Source of the DNA: Flavobacterium alkalisoli
GTDB taxonomy: Bacteria; Bacteroidota; Bacteroidia; Flavobacteriales; Flavobacteriaceae
DNA length: 64,000 nt
Direction of reading: 5' to 3'
NCBI RefSeq assembly: GCF_008000935.1
Contig: NZ_CP042831.1
Location: forward strand, 682,001-746,000
Shown here: positions 27,410 through 35,954 of the stretch, piece by piece
Position numbering within the stretch: the first letter of the stretch is position 1
Layout: every line of letters begins with the position of its first letter
Position numbers and translations under genes: made by a program
Notes under the pieces: generated by a model
What the model was told of the DNA's origin: nothing
Seen by the model: the letters and a program-made list of their open reading frames with translations, nothing else
Databases searched by the model: none

Positions 27410-27826
27410 TTAGTATCGAGCCACTCTTTTACGCGGCTGGTTATGGTAGTGTTTTGCATGTTTAACCTTTTTAGCTTTATAAGGTTTATAGTAGGTGTAA
27501 GGCGTTCTTCCGTAATAGTTATTAACCACTACTTTGTTGCAACGGTGAAAATCGTAGTTTCTGTAAGCCACAGGAACATAAGCCGTACGCACCCAGGCAC
27601 CATTGTTTATATAAATATAATCTCTTGAGGTCATGTCGTAGTACACATTAATTTCAGGAAGGTAGTAGTACCTTGCTTCCACATGTGTAGCCGGAACCCA
27701 AACTACAGGTGCAGGAGGTGGCGGCGGGGTACCTATATTCATTCTTACACTTACAGATACCTGTGCTTTTGCAAAAGCACCTGTCAATAATAACATCCCA
27801 ACGAGTAAAATTCTAAGTGTCTTCAT
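27410..27826 (-). CDS. Small secreted Tyr/Lys-rich protein
   Basis: 138 residues with a signal peptide (MKTLRILLVGMLLLTGAFAKAQ). The mature part has a proline run (TPPPPPAP), a Tyr-rich core with YYYLPEINVYYDMTSRDYIY and a strongly basic His/Lys/Arg tail ending KRVARY. Similar short exported proteins of this pattern are common in Flavobacteriaceae and have no assigned role. It is monocistronic, with its own terminator. The high positive charge suggests binding to the cell envelope or to polyanions, which is inference. Confidence 0.7.
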   Translation of the reverse strand: MKTLRILLVGMLLLTGAFAKAQVSVSVRMNIGTPPPPPAPVVWVPATHVEARYYYLPEINVYYDMTSRDYIYINNGAWVRTAYVPVAYRNYDFHRCNKVVVNNYYGRTPYTYYKPYKAKKVKHAKHYHNQPRKRVARY

Positions 27827-28003
27827 AATCTTTAAGTTTAGGGCTATTTCTCATTTCTAAAAAACAGCGCGGTTTTATAAAGACGTAGCCAAGTATCGTG
27901 CCGAAATAGGATGCTTGCATAGTTTTTTAACTAAAAATTAAATCAACTACCTGAAAAACAAGCAATTATTTTTTAGTAATTTTATTGTTTAATCCCTCAA
28001 TTT

Positions 28004-28222
28004 ATGGAAACAAAAAAGGAAATAACCGAAAAAATATTCAAGATAACGGTACTTATTCAGGAAAAATACCCGGAATTATCCGATTATCTGGATGAAGTAC
28101 AGGACACTATTCCCGCAATGGAACATCCGGAAGTAGATGCAGGCACACTGTTCAAATACTACGAAACGCTGGACAATATGCTTAAGGATTATTTACTGGA
28201 ACACCCTGAGTTGGGCGAATAA
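28004..28222 (+). CDS. Small acidic hypothetical protein
   Basis: 72 residues, helical and acidic, with no signal peptide (KIFKITVLIQEKYPELSDYLDEVQ). It reads as a compact two- or three-helix soluble protein. I do not recognise a functional family. It converges with the TPR regulator gene, whose stop is only 3 bp away, with no hairpin between. Normal codon use for the region supports it being real. Confidence 0.6.
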   Translation: METKKEITEKIFKITVLIQEKYPELSDYLDEVQDTIPAMEHPEVDAGTLFKYYETLDNMLKDYLLEHPELGE

Positions 28223-28224
28223 AA

Positions 28225-29697
28225 TCAGTTTATCAAATACTGTAAAAATTCCTCTACCGACTCGTAGCATTCTTTAGGCAGCTTTTTCTTAAGGCGCATT
28301 TTGCACACCCTTACACTCTGCGGCGATATGCCCAGTATGTTTGCCATGTCCTTTCCGTTAAGCTCCAGGCGCATCAGCACCATGATGCGTATTTCGGCTT
28401 CAGTCAGGTTAATTTTGCTGTCCTTAATACGTGAAAAGAAATCGGGATAAATAGAGTTAAAGCGCACCTTAAATTTCTCCCAGTCCTCATCGGTAAGTAT
28501 TTTTTGCTCTAAAAGACGTGCTACCTCTTCTTCGGTAGCCTCTTCCCGTATAACCTCCTTACTGTTTTCATCCTGAAGTCGGTTAATTATTGAGTTCTTT
28601 TTTGACAAATCCAGAATATATGTTTTAAGTTCTACTTCCTTTACCTCTATAATTTTTTGGGTATTATAAAGGTCTTTCTCTAACTGCTGCCTTTTAAATT
28701 TAAGCTTGTACAGATAGCGGTATATAAAAAATGCTACAAATAATAATACTATAAAAATGCCTATACCTATAAACCAAAGTCGGTTTGCGGCAATGGCTCT
28801 TTCATGCTGCAGGTTTTCTATTCGCAGGTTCTTTACTTTTACCCCCATACCTGCCTGATAGCGCGAAAGAATCTCTTTTTGATTAGACTCCAGTATTTCA
28901 CTCTCCCATTCGTAATGCTTCTTTAGGTAATACAATGCCGAATCAGGCCTGTTAAAGCGTTCATGATTACGGGAAAGTTCATAATAGGCTTCACTGGTGC
29001 GTACCTTACTGTTTAACTTAAGGCTAATCGCAAGACCTTTGCGGGCATTATAAAAGGCTTGTTCTTTATCGCCCTTTAAGGCATAAACCGTACTAAGGTT
29101 TTGATAGGCCGTCGCCATACCTTCGCGGTATTCGTTTTGAAGGCATTCATCCAGCGAAAGTTTGTAATACTTAAGTGCAGGGTCCAGCTGGTCGTTATAA
29201 CGGTATATCTGCCCCTGATTGTTATAGGCAATAGCGAGGTCACGCGGTTCCTTTAATTCGATAGAAATCGCTATGGCCTTATTATTAAACTCAAATGCTT
29301 GGTCAAACTTGCGTTTCTCCTTAAGTATAAGTGCCCTGTTTGTGTAAGTTAAACCTAAAAGGCGGGGCAATTTAAGCTTCTCGGCCAGTTGTGCCGCTTC
29401 ATTATAGCACTCCATAGCCGCATCGTTATCTTCCAGCCGCCAGTGTACAAGCCCCAGGTTATTAAGCAGGGTTGCCATCTGCTCTTCGTCTCCGTTTTGC
29501 TTTACCTGTTTGTAGGCTTCGGTAAAGTATTTAAGCGCCTCCTGATAATTACCCATTCGCCATTGTTCGTTTCCAAGATCGGTTAACGAAATGCCGGGTG
29601 TGGTAGTGTCGGGCAAATCAATATTTTCGTTGGTGTCTGTTTTACAGGAAATGAAGAAAAGCATCAGGAACAAAATGATCCTAACGTAAAATCTCAT
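28225..29697 (-). CDS. TPR-containing membrane-anchored regulator with C-terminal LuxR-like HTH
   Basis: 490 residues from the ATG at 29697. A longer in-frame start at 29733 lies upstream of the -7 promoter element and is rejected. The N-terminus has a signal/lipobox-like segment (FLMLFFISC), then five to six TPR units at about 35-275 (for example ALKYFTEAYKQVKQ, AYNNQGQIYRYNDQLDPALK), a membrane helix at about 300-322, a coiled coil, and a C-terminal HTH (NLTEAEIRIMVLMRLELNGK, ILGISPQSVRVCKMRLKKKL). TPRs would be outside the cytoplasm and the HTH inside. This is a common flavobacterial sensor-type protein with unknown signal. It is divergent from the ligase-associated repair operon. Confidence 0.8.
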   Translation of the reverse strand: MRFYVRIILFLMLFFISCKTDTNENIDLPDTTTPGISLTDLGNEQWRMGNYQEALKYFTEAYKQVKQNGDEEQMATLLNNLGLVHWRLEDNDAAMECYNEAAQLAEKLKLPRLLGLTYTNRALILKEKRKFDQAFEFNNKAIAISIELKEPRDLAIAYNNQGQIYRYNDQLDPALKYYKLSLDECLQNEYREGMATAYQNLSTVYALKGDKEQAFYNARKGLAISLKLNSKVRTSEAYYELSRNHERFNRPDSALYYLKKHYEWESEILESNQKEILSRYQAGMGVKVKNLRIENLQHERAIAANRLWFIGIGIFIVLLFVAFFIYRYLYKLKFKRQQLEKDLYNTQKIIEVKEVELKTYILDLSKKNSIINRLQDENSKEVIREEATEEEVARLLEQKILTDEDWEKFKVRFNSIYPDFFSRIKDSKINLTEAEIRIMVLMRLELNGKDMANILGISPQSVRVCKMRLKKKLPKECYESVEEFLQYLIN

Positions 29698-29719
29698 ATG
29701 TGTCTTTTTATAGCTGCTC

Positions 29720-29750
29720 CAAATGTAAGGCATATACCTGATTAATCAAA
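29720..29750 (-). promoter_or_regulatory. Promoter of the TPR/HTH regulator gene
   Basis: On the minus strand TTTG (plus 29747-29750), a 19-bp spacer and TACATTTG (plus 29720-29727) give a near-ideal Bacteroidota promoter. The position supports translation from the ATG at 29697 rather than from 29733. Confidence 0.7.
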
Positions 29751-29866
29751 TATTGAGTCAACAATTTGTTAATGAGACCATTCAACAAAAGTTAAACTTG
29801 TTCGAAATGCCTTTTGTTTTAGGCATTCCTGAGTTAAATTTAAGCTTTAAATTCCGAAAAATTATT

Positions 29867-30898
29867 ATGAAGCAACCCCTTCTGGCTTTTAACGATAAAG
29901 GTATTTACTGTTCGCAGGCTAACGTATACCTTGACCCGTGGCGTCCGGTAAATAATGCCATTATTACACACGGACACAGCGACCATGCCCGATGGGGACA
30001 TAAAAACTATATTACACACCATCTTAATGTTCCTATAATTAAACACCGTTTGGGCGACATTACCGTTACCGGAAAAGACTGGAATGAGACTTTTACCATA
30101 AACGGAGTGAAGTTCTCCCTACACCCTGCAGGGCATATTGTGGGCAGCGCTCAGGTTAGGGTAGAATACAAAGGGGAAGTATGGGTTTTTACGGGAGATT
30201 ACAAAACCGAGGACGACGGACTTTCAACTCCTTATGAAGTTGTAAAATGCCACACTTTTATTACCGAGTGTACTTTTGGGTTACCTGCCTTTAAATGGTT
30301 GCCACAACAGGAAGTAATGGATGAGATAAACACATGGTGGGCACAAAATAAGGCAGAAGGAAAAACATCGGTGCTTTTTGGGTATACATTAGGCAAGGCA
30401 CAACGATTGCTTAAACACCTGGATACAGATATCGGAAAGATATATACTCACGGCGCTGTGGAGAACATGACGGAAATTATTCGAAACATAACCGATTTAC
30501 CCGAAACTACAGTGATAACCCGAGACACAAAAAAAGAAGAGATAGCTGGCAATATTGTTATTGCTCCACCCAGTGCACATGGTAGTGTATGGATACGAAA
30601 AATGACACCTTTCGTTACCGGGTCGGCAAGTGGATGGATGGCCTTTCGAGGGGCACGCAGGCGAAGAGCAATAGATAAGGGTTTTGTACTTAGCGATCAT
30701 TGCGACTGGGAAGGCCTGTTGGAAAGTATTAAGGCTACAGGAGCAGAAAAAATTATATCTACTCACGGTTACAGTGATATTTTCTCGACTTACCTGAGGG
30801 AACAGGGTTATGATGCCCGCACAGAACACACCCAATATGAAGGAGAGACCGATGAAACGGAAACAAAACCGAATGACGCGGAAGGAGGGGAATCATGA
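29867..30898 (+). CDS. Ligase-associated DNA exonuclease (metallo-beta-lactamase fold)
   Basis: 343 residues from the ATG at 29867. An upstream TTG at 29753 would add 38 residues that do not fit the family. Residues 35-40 are the metal-binding HGHSDH motif, followed by LHPAGHIVGSAQVRVEY, FTGDYKTED, TECTFGLP and, near the end, LSDHCDWEGL and STHGYSD. These are the beta-lactamase/beta-CASP features of the exonucleases that travel with ATP-dependent ligases in bacteria. The stop overlaps the ATG of the ligase gene (ATGA at 30895-30898), so the two are translationally coupled. It likely trims DNA ends for the ligase. Confidence 0.9.
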   Translation: MKQPLLAFNDKGIYCSQANVYLDPWRPVNNAIITHGHSDHARWGHKNYITHHLNVPIIKHRLGDITVTGKDWNETFTINGVKFSLHPAGHIVGSAQVRVEYKGEVWVFTGDYKTEDDGLSTPYEVVKCHTFITECTFGLPAFKWLPQQEVMDEINTWWAQNKAEGKTSVLFGYTLGKAQRLLKHLDTDIGKIYTHGAVENMTEIIRNITDLPETTVITRDTKKEEIAGNIVIAPPSAHGSVWIRKMTPFVTGSASGWMAFRGARRRRAIDKGFVLSDHCDWEGLLESIKATGAEKIISTHGYSDIFSTYLREQGYDARTEHTQYEGETDETETKPNDAEGGES

Positions 30899-32499
30899 AG
30901 AACTTTGCCGAACTTATAAAAGCTTTAGACAGTTCTAACAAAACATCGGTTAAGGTAGATGCCCTAACCGAATACTTTCGTCATGCTAAAGATACCGATA
31001 AGGTTTGGACGATAGCCATACTTTCCCACCGCAGGCCTCCTCGTCCGGTTAATACTACATTACTTCGCCTTTGGGCTGCCGAACTGGCTAATATACCATT
31101 ATGGTTGTTTGAGGAATCTTATCACATTGTGGGCGATTTGGCTGAGACTATAGCCTTGGTGATTCCCACTTCAAAAAACCAGTCGGATAAAAGCCTCACC
31201 GAATTTATTGAGGAAATTATCGCCCTAAAGAAAAAGACTGAAGAGGAGAAAAAACAATACCTGCACAGCAATTGGCTGGCGCTTAACTATTATGAAAGGT
31301 TTGTTTTTACCAAGCTCATTACAGGAAGTTTTCGCATTGGCGTAAGTCAAAAACTAATGACAAGGGCACTTGCTAAGGTAACATGCCTTGATGAGGATAT
31401 ACTTGCCCATAAACTTATGGGCGACTGGAATCCGGGAAAAATAAGCTTTAAAAAACTTGTACTGGAAGAGAAGGCACAGGACATGGCTTCTAAGCCCTAT
31501 CCTTTCTATCTGGCTTATGCCATAGAAAATGAACCGCATGAGCTGGGCAACCCTTTAGAATGGAGTGCCGAACACAAGTGGGATGGCATACGCTCACAAA
31601 CCATCATTCGCGGCGGGCAGCTTTATATATGGAGCCGGGGTGAAGAACTGGTAACGGATAAATACCCTGAATTCAATATGTTTTTGGGTGTTATTCCTGA
31701 CGGAACAGTACTGGATGGTGAAATACTCCCCTTTATAGATGAAAAAATAGGTTCATTTTATGATTTGCAAACCAGAATAGGGCGAAAGAATGTTTCGGCA
31801 GCATTATTGAAAAAGACACCAGTTATAATTAAGGCTTACGATATTTTAGAGTGGAACGGTGAAGACATTCGCGAACTGCCTTATATTGAGAGAAGAAAAT
31901 TACTGGAGCAACTTTTTGAAAAGGTAAAAAGTTATGGTCTTCCATTACACTTATCAGAAAGAATACAACTACAAATGTGGGATGCCGCCATCCATGAAAA
32001 AGAAAAAGCACGTGAACTGCGCAGCGAAGGGCTTATGTTTAAACGTAACTATTCTCCTTATCTGGTAGGACGAAAAAAAGGCGATTGGTGGAAGTGGAAA
32101 CTCGATCCTTTCGCTATAGATGCCGTACTTACCTATGCCATGAGGGGGCACGGAAGGCGCTCTAACCTTTTTACCGATTATACTTTTGCCCTTTGGCAGG
32201 AGAATGAGGAAGGTGAAAAAGAACTGGTAACCTTTGCAAAAGCCTATTCCGGATTAACCGATGCCGAATTCCGTATGGTGGATGATTATATTAAAAAGAA
32301 TACGTTGGAACGGTTTGGGCCCGTGCGAAGTGTTACACCAAAACTGGTTTTTGAAATAGGCTTTGAGGGTATTGCTTTTTCAGGGCGGCATAAAAGCGGT
32401 GTGGCTACACGTTTTCCGAGAATACTGCGATGGAGGCATGACAAAACCATTGAGGAAGCCAATACTATAGACGATTTAAAAAACATGATACCTAAGTAA
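30895..32499 (+). CDS. ATP-dependent DNA ligase (repair-associated)
   Basis: 534 residues. An N-terminal helical DNA-binding domain (about 1-200) precedes the adenylation domain with the catalytic lysine Lys228 in KWDGIR, then DGEILPF, the ELRSEGLMFKR region, WWKWKLDPF (motif V) and an OB-fold tail ending VATRFPRILRWR. This is a bacterial ATP-dependent ligase distinct from the replicative NAD-dependent LigA. It is the second gene of the four-gene ligase-associated DNA damage response set. Its stop overlaps the ATG of the helicase gene (TAATG). Confidence 0.95.
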   Translation: MKNFAELIKALDSSNKTSVKVDALTEYFRHAKDTDKVWTIAILSHRRPPRPVNTTLLRLWAAELANIPLWLFEESYHIVGDLAETIALVIPTSKNQSDKSLTEFIEEIIALKKKTEEEKKQYLHSNWLALNYYERFVFTKLITGSFRIGVSQKLMTRALAKVTCLDEDILAHKLMGDWNPGKISFKKLVLEEKAQDMASKPYPFYLAYAIENEPHELGNPLEWSAEHKWDGIRSQTIIRGGQLYIWSRGEELVTDKYPEFNMFLGVIPDGTVLDGEILPFIDEKIGSFYDLQTRIGRKNVSAALLKKTPVIIKAYDILEWNGEDIRELPYIERRKLLEQLFEKVKSYGLPLHLSERIQLQMWDAAIHEKEKARELRSEGLMFKRNYSPYLVGRKKGDWWKWKLDPFAIDAVLTYAMRGHGRRSNLFTDYTFALWQENEEGEKELVTFAKAYSGLTDAEFRMVDDYIKKNTLERFGPVRSVTPKLVFEIGFEGIAFSGRHKSGVATRFPRILRWRHDKTIEEANTIDDLKNMIPK

Positions 32500-34958
32500 T
32501 GAACAGGGAGCAGCTTTTTGATTTGGCTAACCAGTGGTTTGAACAGAAGGGCTGGAAGCCGTTTCCGTTTCAAGCCCAAACCTGGACAGCATTTCTACAG
32601 GGAAAGAACGGACTGCTTAATGCCCCTACCGGCAGCGGAAAGACCTATGCCCTGTGGATTCCCATTGTTTTAGATTACATACAAAAGAACCCTGATTATA
32701 AAACCAAACACAAACTAGGATTAAAAGCAATATGGATCACCCCACTACGCGCACTGTCTACAGAAATAAAACAGGCGGCAGAAAGGGTAATAAACGATCT
32801 TGACCTTAAACTTACCGTGGGCATACGAACCGGGGATACCTCATCGGCAGAAAGGGCCAAACAAAAAAACAAGATGCCCGATTTACTTATTACAACTCCC
32901 GAAAGCATGCAGCTCATGCTGGCCTCAAAAGGATATGAAAATCTTTTTAAGAGTTGCTTGGCTATAGTAATAGATGAGTGGCACGAACTATTGGGCTCAA
33001 AACGAGGTGTACAGACGGAACTGGCACTTTCCCGACTTAAAACCATTGCCCCCGCCATGCGTATTTGGGGCATCTCGGCCACTATAGGCAACCTGCATCA
33101 GGCGATGCAAGTTTTGTTAGGGCCAGAATCTCAGCAACTGGAAAAATCAGTGATGATAAGAGCCTATATCAATAAAAAGATTAATGTGCATTCCATAATC
33201 CCTGATAAAATGGATTCCTATCCGTGGCGCGGGCATATGGGGCTACACCTTATAGACGAGGTGGCACAAATCATAAAAAAGAGCCGTACCACACTTGTAT
33301 TTACCAATGTGCGTGCACAGTGCGAAATATGGTATCAGGCACTATTGGAAAAATATCCTGAATTTGCCGGAGAAATGGCAATGCATCACGGTAGCATCTC
33401 CCGGGAAACAAGGCAATGGGTAGAACAGGCCATAAGAGATGAACAGCTCAAGGCGGTTGTTTGTACCTCAAGCCTTGACTTGGGTGTCGATTTTGCTCCG
33501 GTAGAAACTGTTATACAGATTGGTGGGCCTAAAGGTGTTGCACGATTCCTGCAACGTGCCGGCCGTAGCGGCCATAGACCTGGAGAAGAAAGCAATATTT
33601 ATTTTCTTGCCACTCATGCATTGGAATTGGTAGAAGCATCACCCCTGCGGCGAGCCGTAAAAGAAACTGTGGTAGAAGACCGTATCCCCTATCTTAACAG
33701 TTGGGATGTACTGGTACAATATCTGGTAACGTTGGCTGTATCCGACGGGTTTTATCCAAAGCAGATTTACAACGAAGTTAAAAGTACCTTTTGCTATCAG
33801 GCAATGACAGAAGATGAATGGCAATGGATACTCAATTTTATAACAAGGGGAAGCCAGAGCCTGCAAGCCTATGATGAGTATAAAAAAGTAGAAATTGAAG
33901 ACGACGGTAAGTTTAAGGTAAACAGCAGGGCAATTGCGCTGAGACACCGCATGCAAATAGGTACTATAGTGGGCGATGCCGTTATGAATGTAAAATACAT
34001 GGGTGGCGGTTATATAGGCAATATAGAAGAATGGTTTATCTCTAAACTCAAACCGGGAGATGTATTCATCTTTGCAGGAAGAAAACTGGAGTTGTACCGC
34101 ACAAAAAATATGGAGGTATTGGTACGGCGTGCCAATCCGTCTGCAAAAGCACAGCACGCCAGTTGGATGGGAGGTCGTATGACACTTTCGGCGCAAATGA
34201 GCGAACTTCTTCGTGAAGAGCTTTATGCTGCCAACACCAAAAAAATGTCAGCCGAATTAAAAGCACTAGCCCCCGTTTTTAAACGGCAGCGAAAGGAATC
34301 CATAGTACCTAACGACAGCGAATTCTTAATCGAGACCTTTAAAACACGTGAGGGTTATCATGCTATTTTTTATCCTTTTGAAGGCCGTTATGTACATGAA
34401 GCCTTGGCAAGTTTGCTGGCCTATCGTATAAGCCTGCTCTCTCCCATTACTTTTTCGCTTGCTTATAATGATTACGGTTTTGAACTGCTTTCTGATAAAG
34501 AAATTGATATGCAGCAGGTGTTGGATAATGATCTTTTTACCCCACAGCATTTGCATTATGATTTGCAGCAGAGTCTTAACGCTACCGAAATGGCAAGGCG
34601 AAAATTCAGGGACATTGCTGTAATAAGCGGATTGGTTTTTACCGGTTACCCCGGAAAAGTGGTAAAAACAAAACATCTGCAAAGCAGCTCTCAGCTAATT
34701 TTTGAAGTATTTAAAGACCATGAACCTGATAACCTCTTATTACTTCAGGCTTATAGAGAAACATTTGAACATCAATTAGAAGAAGGCCGTCTTCTCTTAG
34801 CTTTAGAAAGGATACAGCAACAAACAACAGTATGGAAACAGTGTGAAAAGCCTACACCTTTCAGTTTTCCTATTATAACCGACAGGCTAAGGGAAAGGCT
34901 TTCCAGCGAAACTCTTGCCGACAGGATTAAAAGGATGACAGCATCGTATATGAAATAG
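32499..34958 (+). CDS. Ligase-associated DEXH-box helicase (Lhr-like)
   Basis: 819 residues. An SF2 helicase core has the Walker A APTGSGKT at 42-49, TPLRALSTEIK, the DEXH box VIDEWHEL, SATIG, and motif VI in GVARFLQRAGRSGHRPGE. The C-terminal half has the Lhr-type winged-helix and beta region (YMGGGYIGNIEEWFISKLKPGD). Lhr-family helicases unwind DNA or RNA:DNA with 3'-5' polarity. Here the enzyme is translationally coupled to the ligase and followed 16 bp later by pdeM, the standard order of this repair operon. Confidence 0.95.
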   Translation: MNREQLFDLANQWFEQKGWKPFPFQAQTWTAFLQGKNGLLNAPTGSGKTYALWIPIVLDYIQKNPDYKTKHKLGLKAIWITPLRALSTEIKQAAERVINDLDLKLTVGIRTGDTSSAERAKQKNKMPDLLITTPESMQLMLASKGYENLFKSCLAIVIDEWHELLGSKRGVQTELALSRLKTIAPAMRIWGISATIGNLHQAMQVLLGPESQQLEKSVMIRAYINKKINVHSIIPDKMDSYPWRGHMGLHLIDEVAQIIKKSRTTLVFTNVRAQCEIWYQALLEKYPEFAGEMAMHHGSISRETRQWVEQAIRDEQLKAVVCTSSLDLGVDFAPVETVIQIGGPKGVARFLQRAGRSGHRPGEESNIYFLATHALELVEASPLRRAVKETVVEDRIPYLNSWDVLVQYLVTLAVSDGFYPKQIYNEVKSTFCYQAMTEDEWQWILNFITRGSQSLQAYDEYKKVEIEDDGKFKVNSRAIALRHRMQIGTIVGDAVMNVKYMGGGYIGNIEEWFISKLKPGDVFIFAGRKLELYRTKNMEVLVRRANPSAKAQHASWMGGRMTLSAQMSELLREELYAANTKKMSAELKALAPVFKRQRKESIVPNDSEFLIETFKTREGYHAIFYPFEGRYVHEALASLLAYRISLLSPITFSLAYNDYGFELLSDKEIDMQQVLDNDLFTPQHLHYDLQQSLNATEMARRKFRDIAVISGLVFTGYPGKVVKTKHLQSSSQLIFEVFKDHEPDNLLLLQAYRETFEHQLEEGRLLLALERIQQQTTVWKQCEKPTPFSFPIITDRLRERLSSETLADRIKRMTASYMK

Positions 34959-34974
34959 ATTTTGATACAAACAC

Positions 34975-35607
34975 ATGACTTTAGAAATTGAAATAACCAA
35001 CAAAACATTTATACTCCACAATACAGGGGCATTATACTGGACTGACAAAAAAATGTTACTCTTATCGGATGTGCATTTAGGTAAAGTTTCCCATTTCCGG
35101 AAACATGGTTCGGCAATACCTAATAATGCAATACTACAGAACTTTAAAAAACTTGATGCCGTTGTAAAACATTTTGAACCGGAAAGCATCTGCTTTTTGG
35201 GAGACCTTTTTCACAGTAGTCTTAATAAAGAATGGATACTGTTTGAACAATGGGTCAATAATACCGGGATCCCCCTAATACTTATCGCCGGAAATCATGA
35301 TATAATATCCCCACATAAATATGAAGAACTCAACATTGCTATTCATAGTGAATGGATATTAGATGGTTTTTTATTAACGCATCATCCGGAAAACAGGGAA
35401 GGATTTTTCAATCTTTCGGGGCATGTACATCCGGCAGTTCGATTACAGGGTTTGGGAAGGCAATTTTTAAGACTACCGTGTTTTTTCAGGAATAAAAACC
35501 AAATGATTTTACCTGCCTTTGGAGAGTTTACAGGAACCTATATAATAGAACCTCTGGAAGGAGATATTATTTATATTACGACTAAAGAAGAAGTGATAAA
35601 ACTATAA
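34975..35607 (+). CDS. pdeM: Ligase-associated metallophosphoesterase/endonuclease PdeM
   Basis: 210 residues of calcineurin-like metallophosphoesterase with the full metal-binding set: LLSDVHLGKVSHFRKHG, FLGDLFHS, IAGNHDII, LLTHHPE and SGHVHPAVR. In other bacteria this is the fourth member of the ligase-associated DNA damage response group and is described as a DNA endonuclease. It starts 16 bp after the helicase stop and is the last gene of the operon. The next 350 bp hold no gene. Confidence 0.92.
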   Translation: MTLEIEITNKTFILHNTGALYWTDKKMLLLSDVHLGKVSHFRKHGSAIPNNAILQNFKKLDAVVKHFEPESICFLGDLFHSSLNKEWILFEQWVNNTGIPLILIAGNHDIISPHKYEELNIAIHSEWILDGFLLTHHPENREGFFNLSGHVHPAVRLQGLGRQFLRLPCFFRNKNQMILPAFGEFTGTYIIEPLEGDIIYITTKEEVIKL

Positions 35608-35954
35608 AATGAAAAACCTTACGGCAAGGCCGTAAGGTTCAAAAGAAACATCGCACTGTAATCACTACCACTATGAAAGTGCGTGTTTAGCTAGTTTGTT
35701 TTAAAAAAAGGCACGTAAGTGCAATACTTTTTTGATTTTTTTTAGCTATGCAAATGTAATAATAAGTTCTTAATGAGGACTCTTTTTGTGTTGACAATTA
35801 CGTTGACAAGGTTGTAAACGCCTAAAATTGTGTGTTTCTTTGAAAAGAACCGCGTTTATTAGGCAAAAAAGTTATTTTTCATTTATTTTTACCGCGCATT
35901 AATAATCATTCTGTAATTTCCTTCTTTTAAAGGAAAATCAGCTAAAACTACTAT
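35608..35954. other. 347-bp intergenic region with several hairpins and a short direct repeat
   Basis: No credible coding frame. Contents in order: a perfect 11-bp stem AACCTTACGGC (35615-35625) / GCCGTAAGGTT (35629-35639) with a 3-base loop, lacking a T-run on the plus strand but with one on the minus strand; a short CGCACT / AGTGCG hairpin soon after; GCAC-GTAA-GTGC; a direct repeat GTTGACAA at 35790-35797 and 35802-35809; and a GCCTAA / TTAGGC pair around 35820-35864. The density of inverted repeats suggests a leader RNA or small RNA upstream of the symporter, but no exact -7 element was found. Confidence 0.4.

Noticed and set aside
29698..29733. Start of the TPR regulator at 29733
   Set aside because: It lies upstream of the -7 element at 29720-29727, so it would not be within the transcript.
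35608..35954. tRNA or other classical RNA gene in the large gap
   Set aside because: No cloverleaf with a CCA-proximal acceptor stem or TTC arm could be assembled, only simple hairpins.
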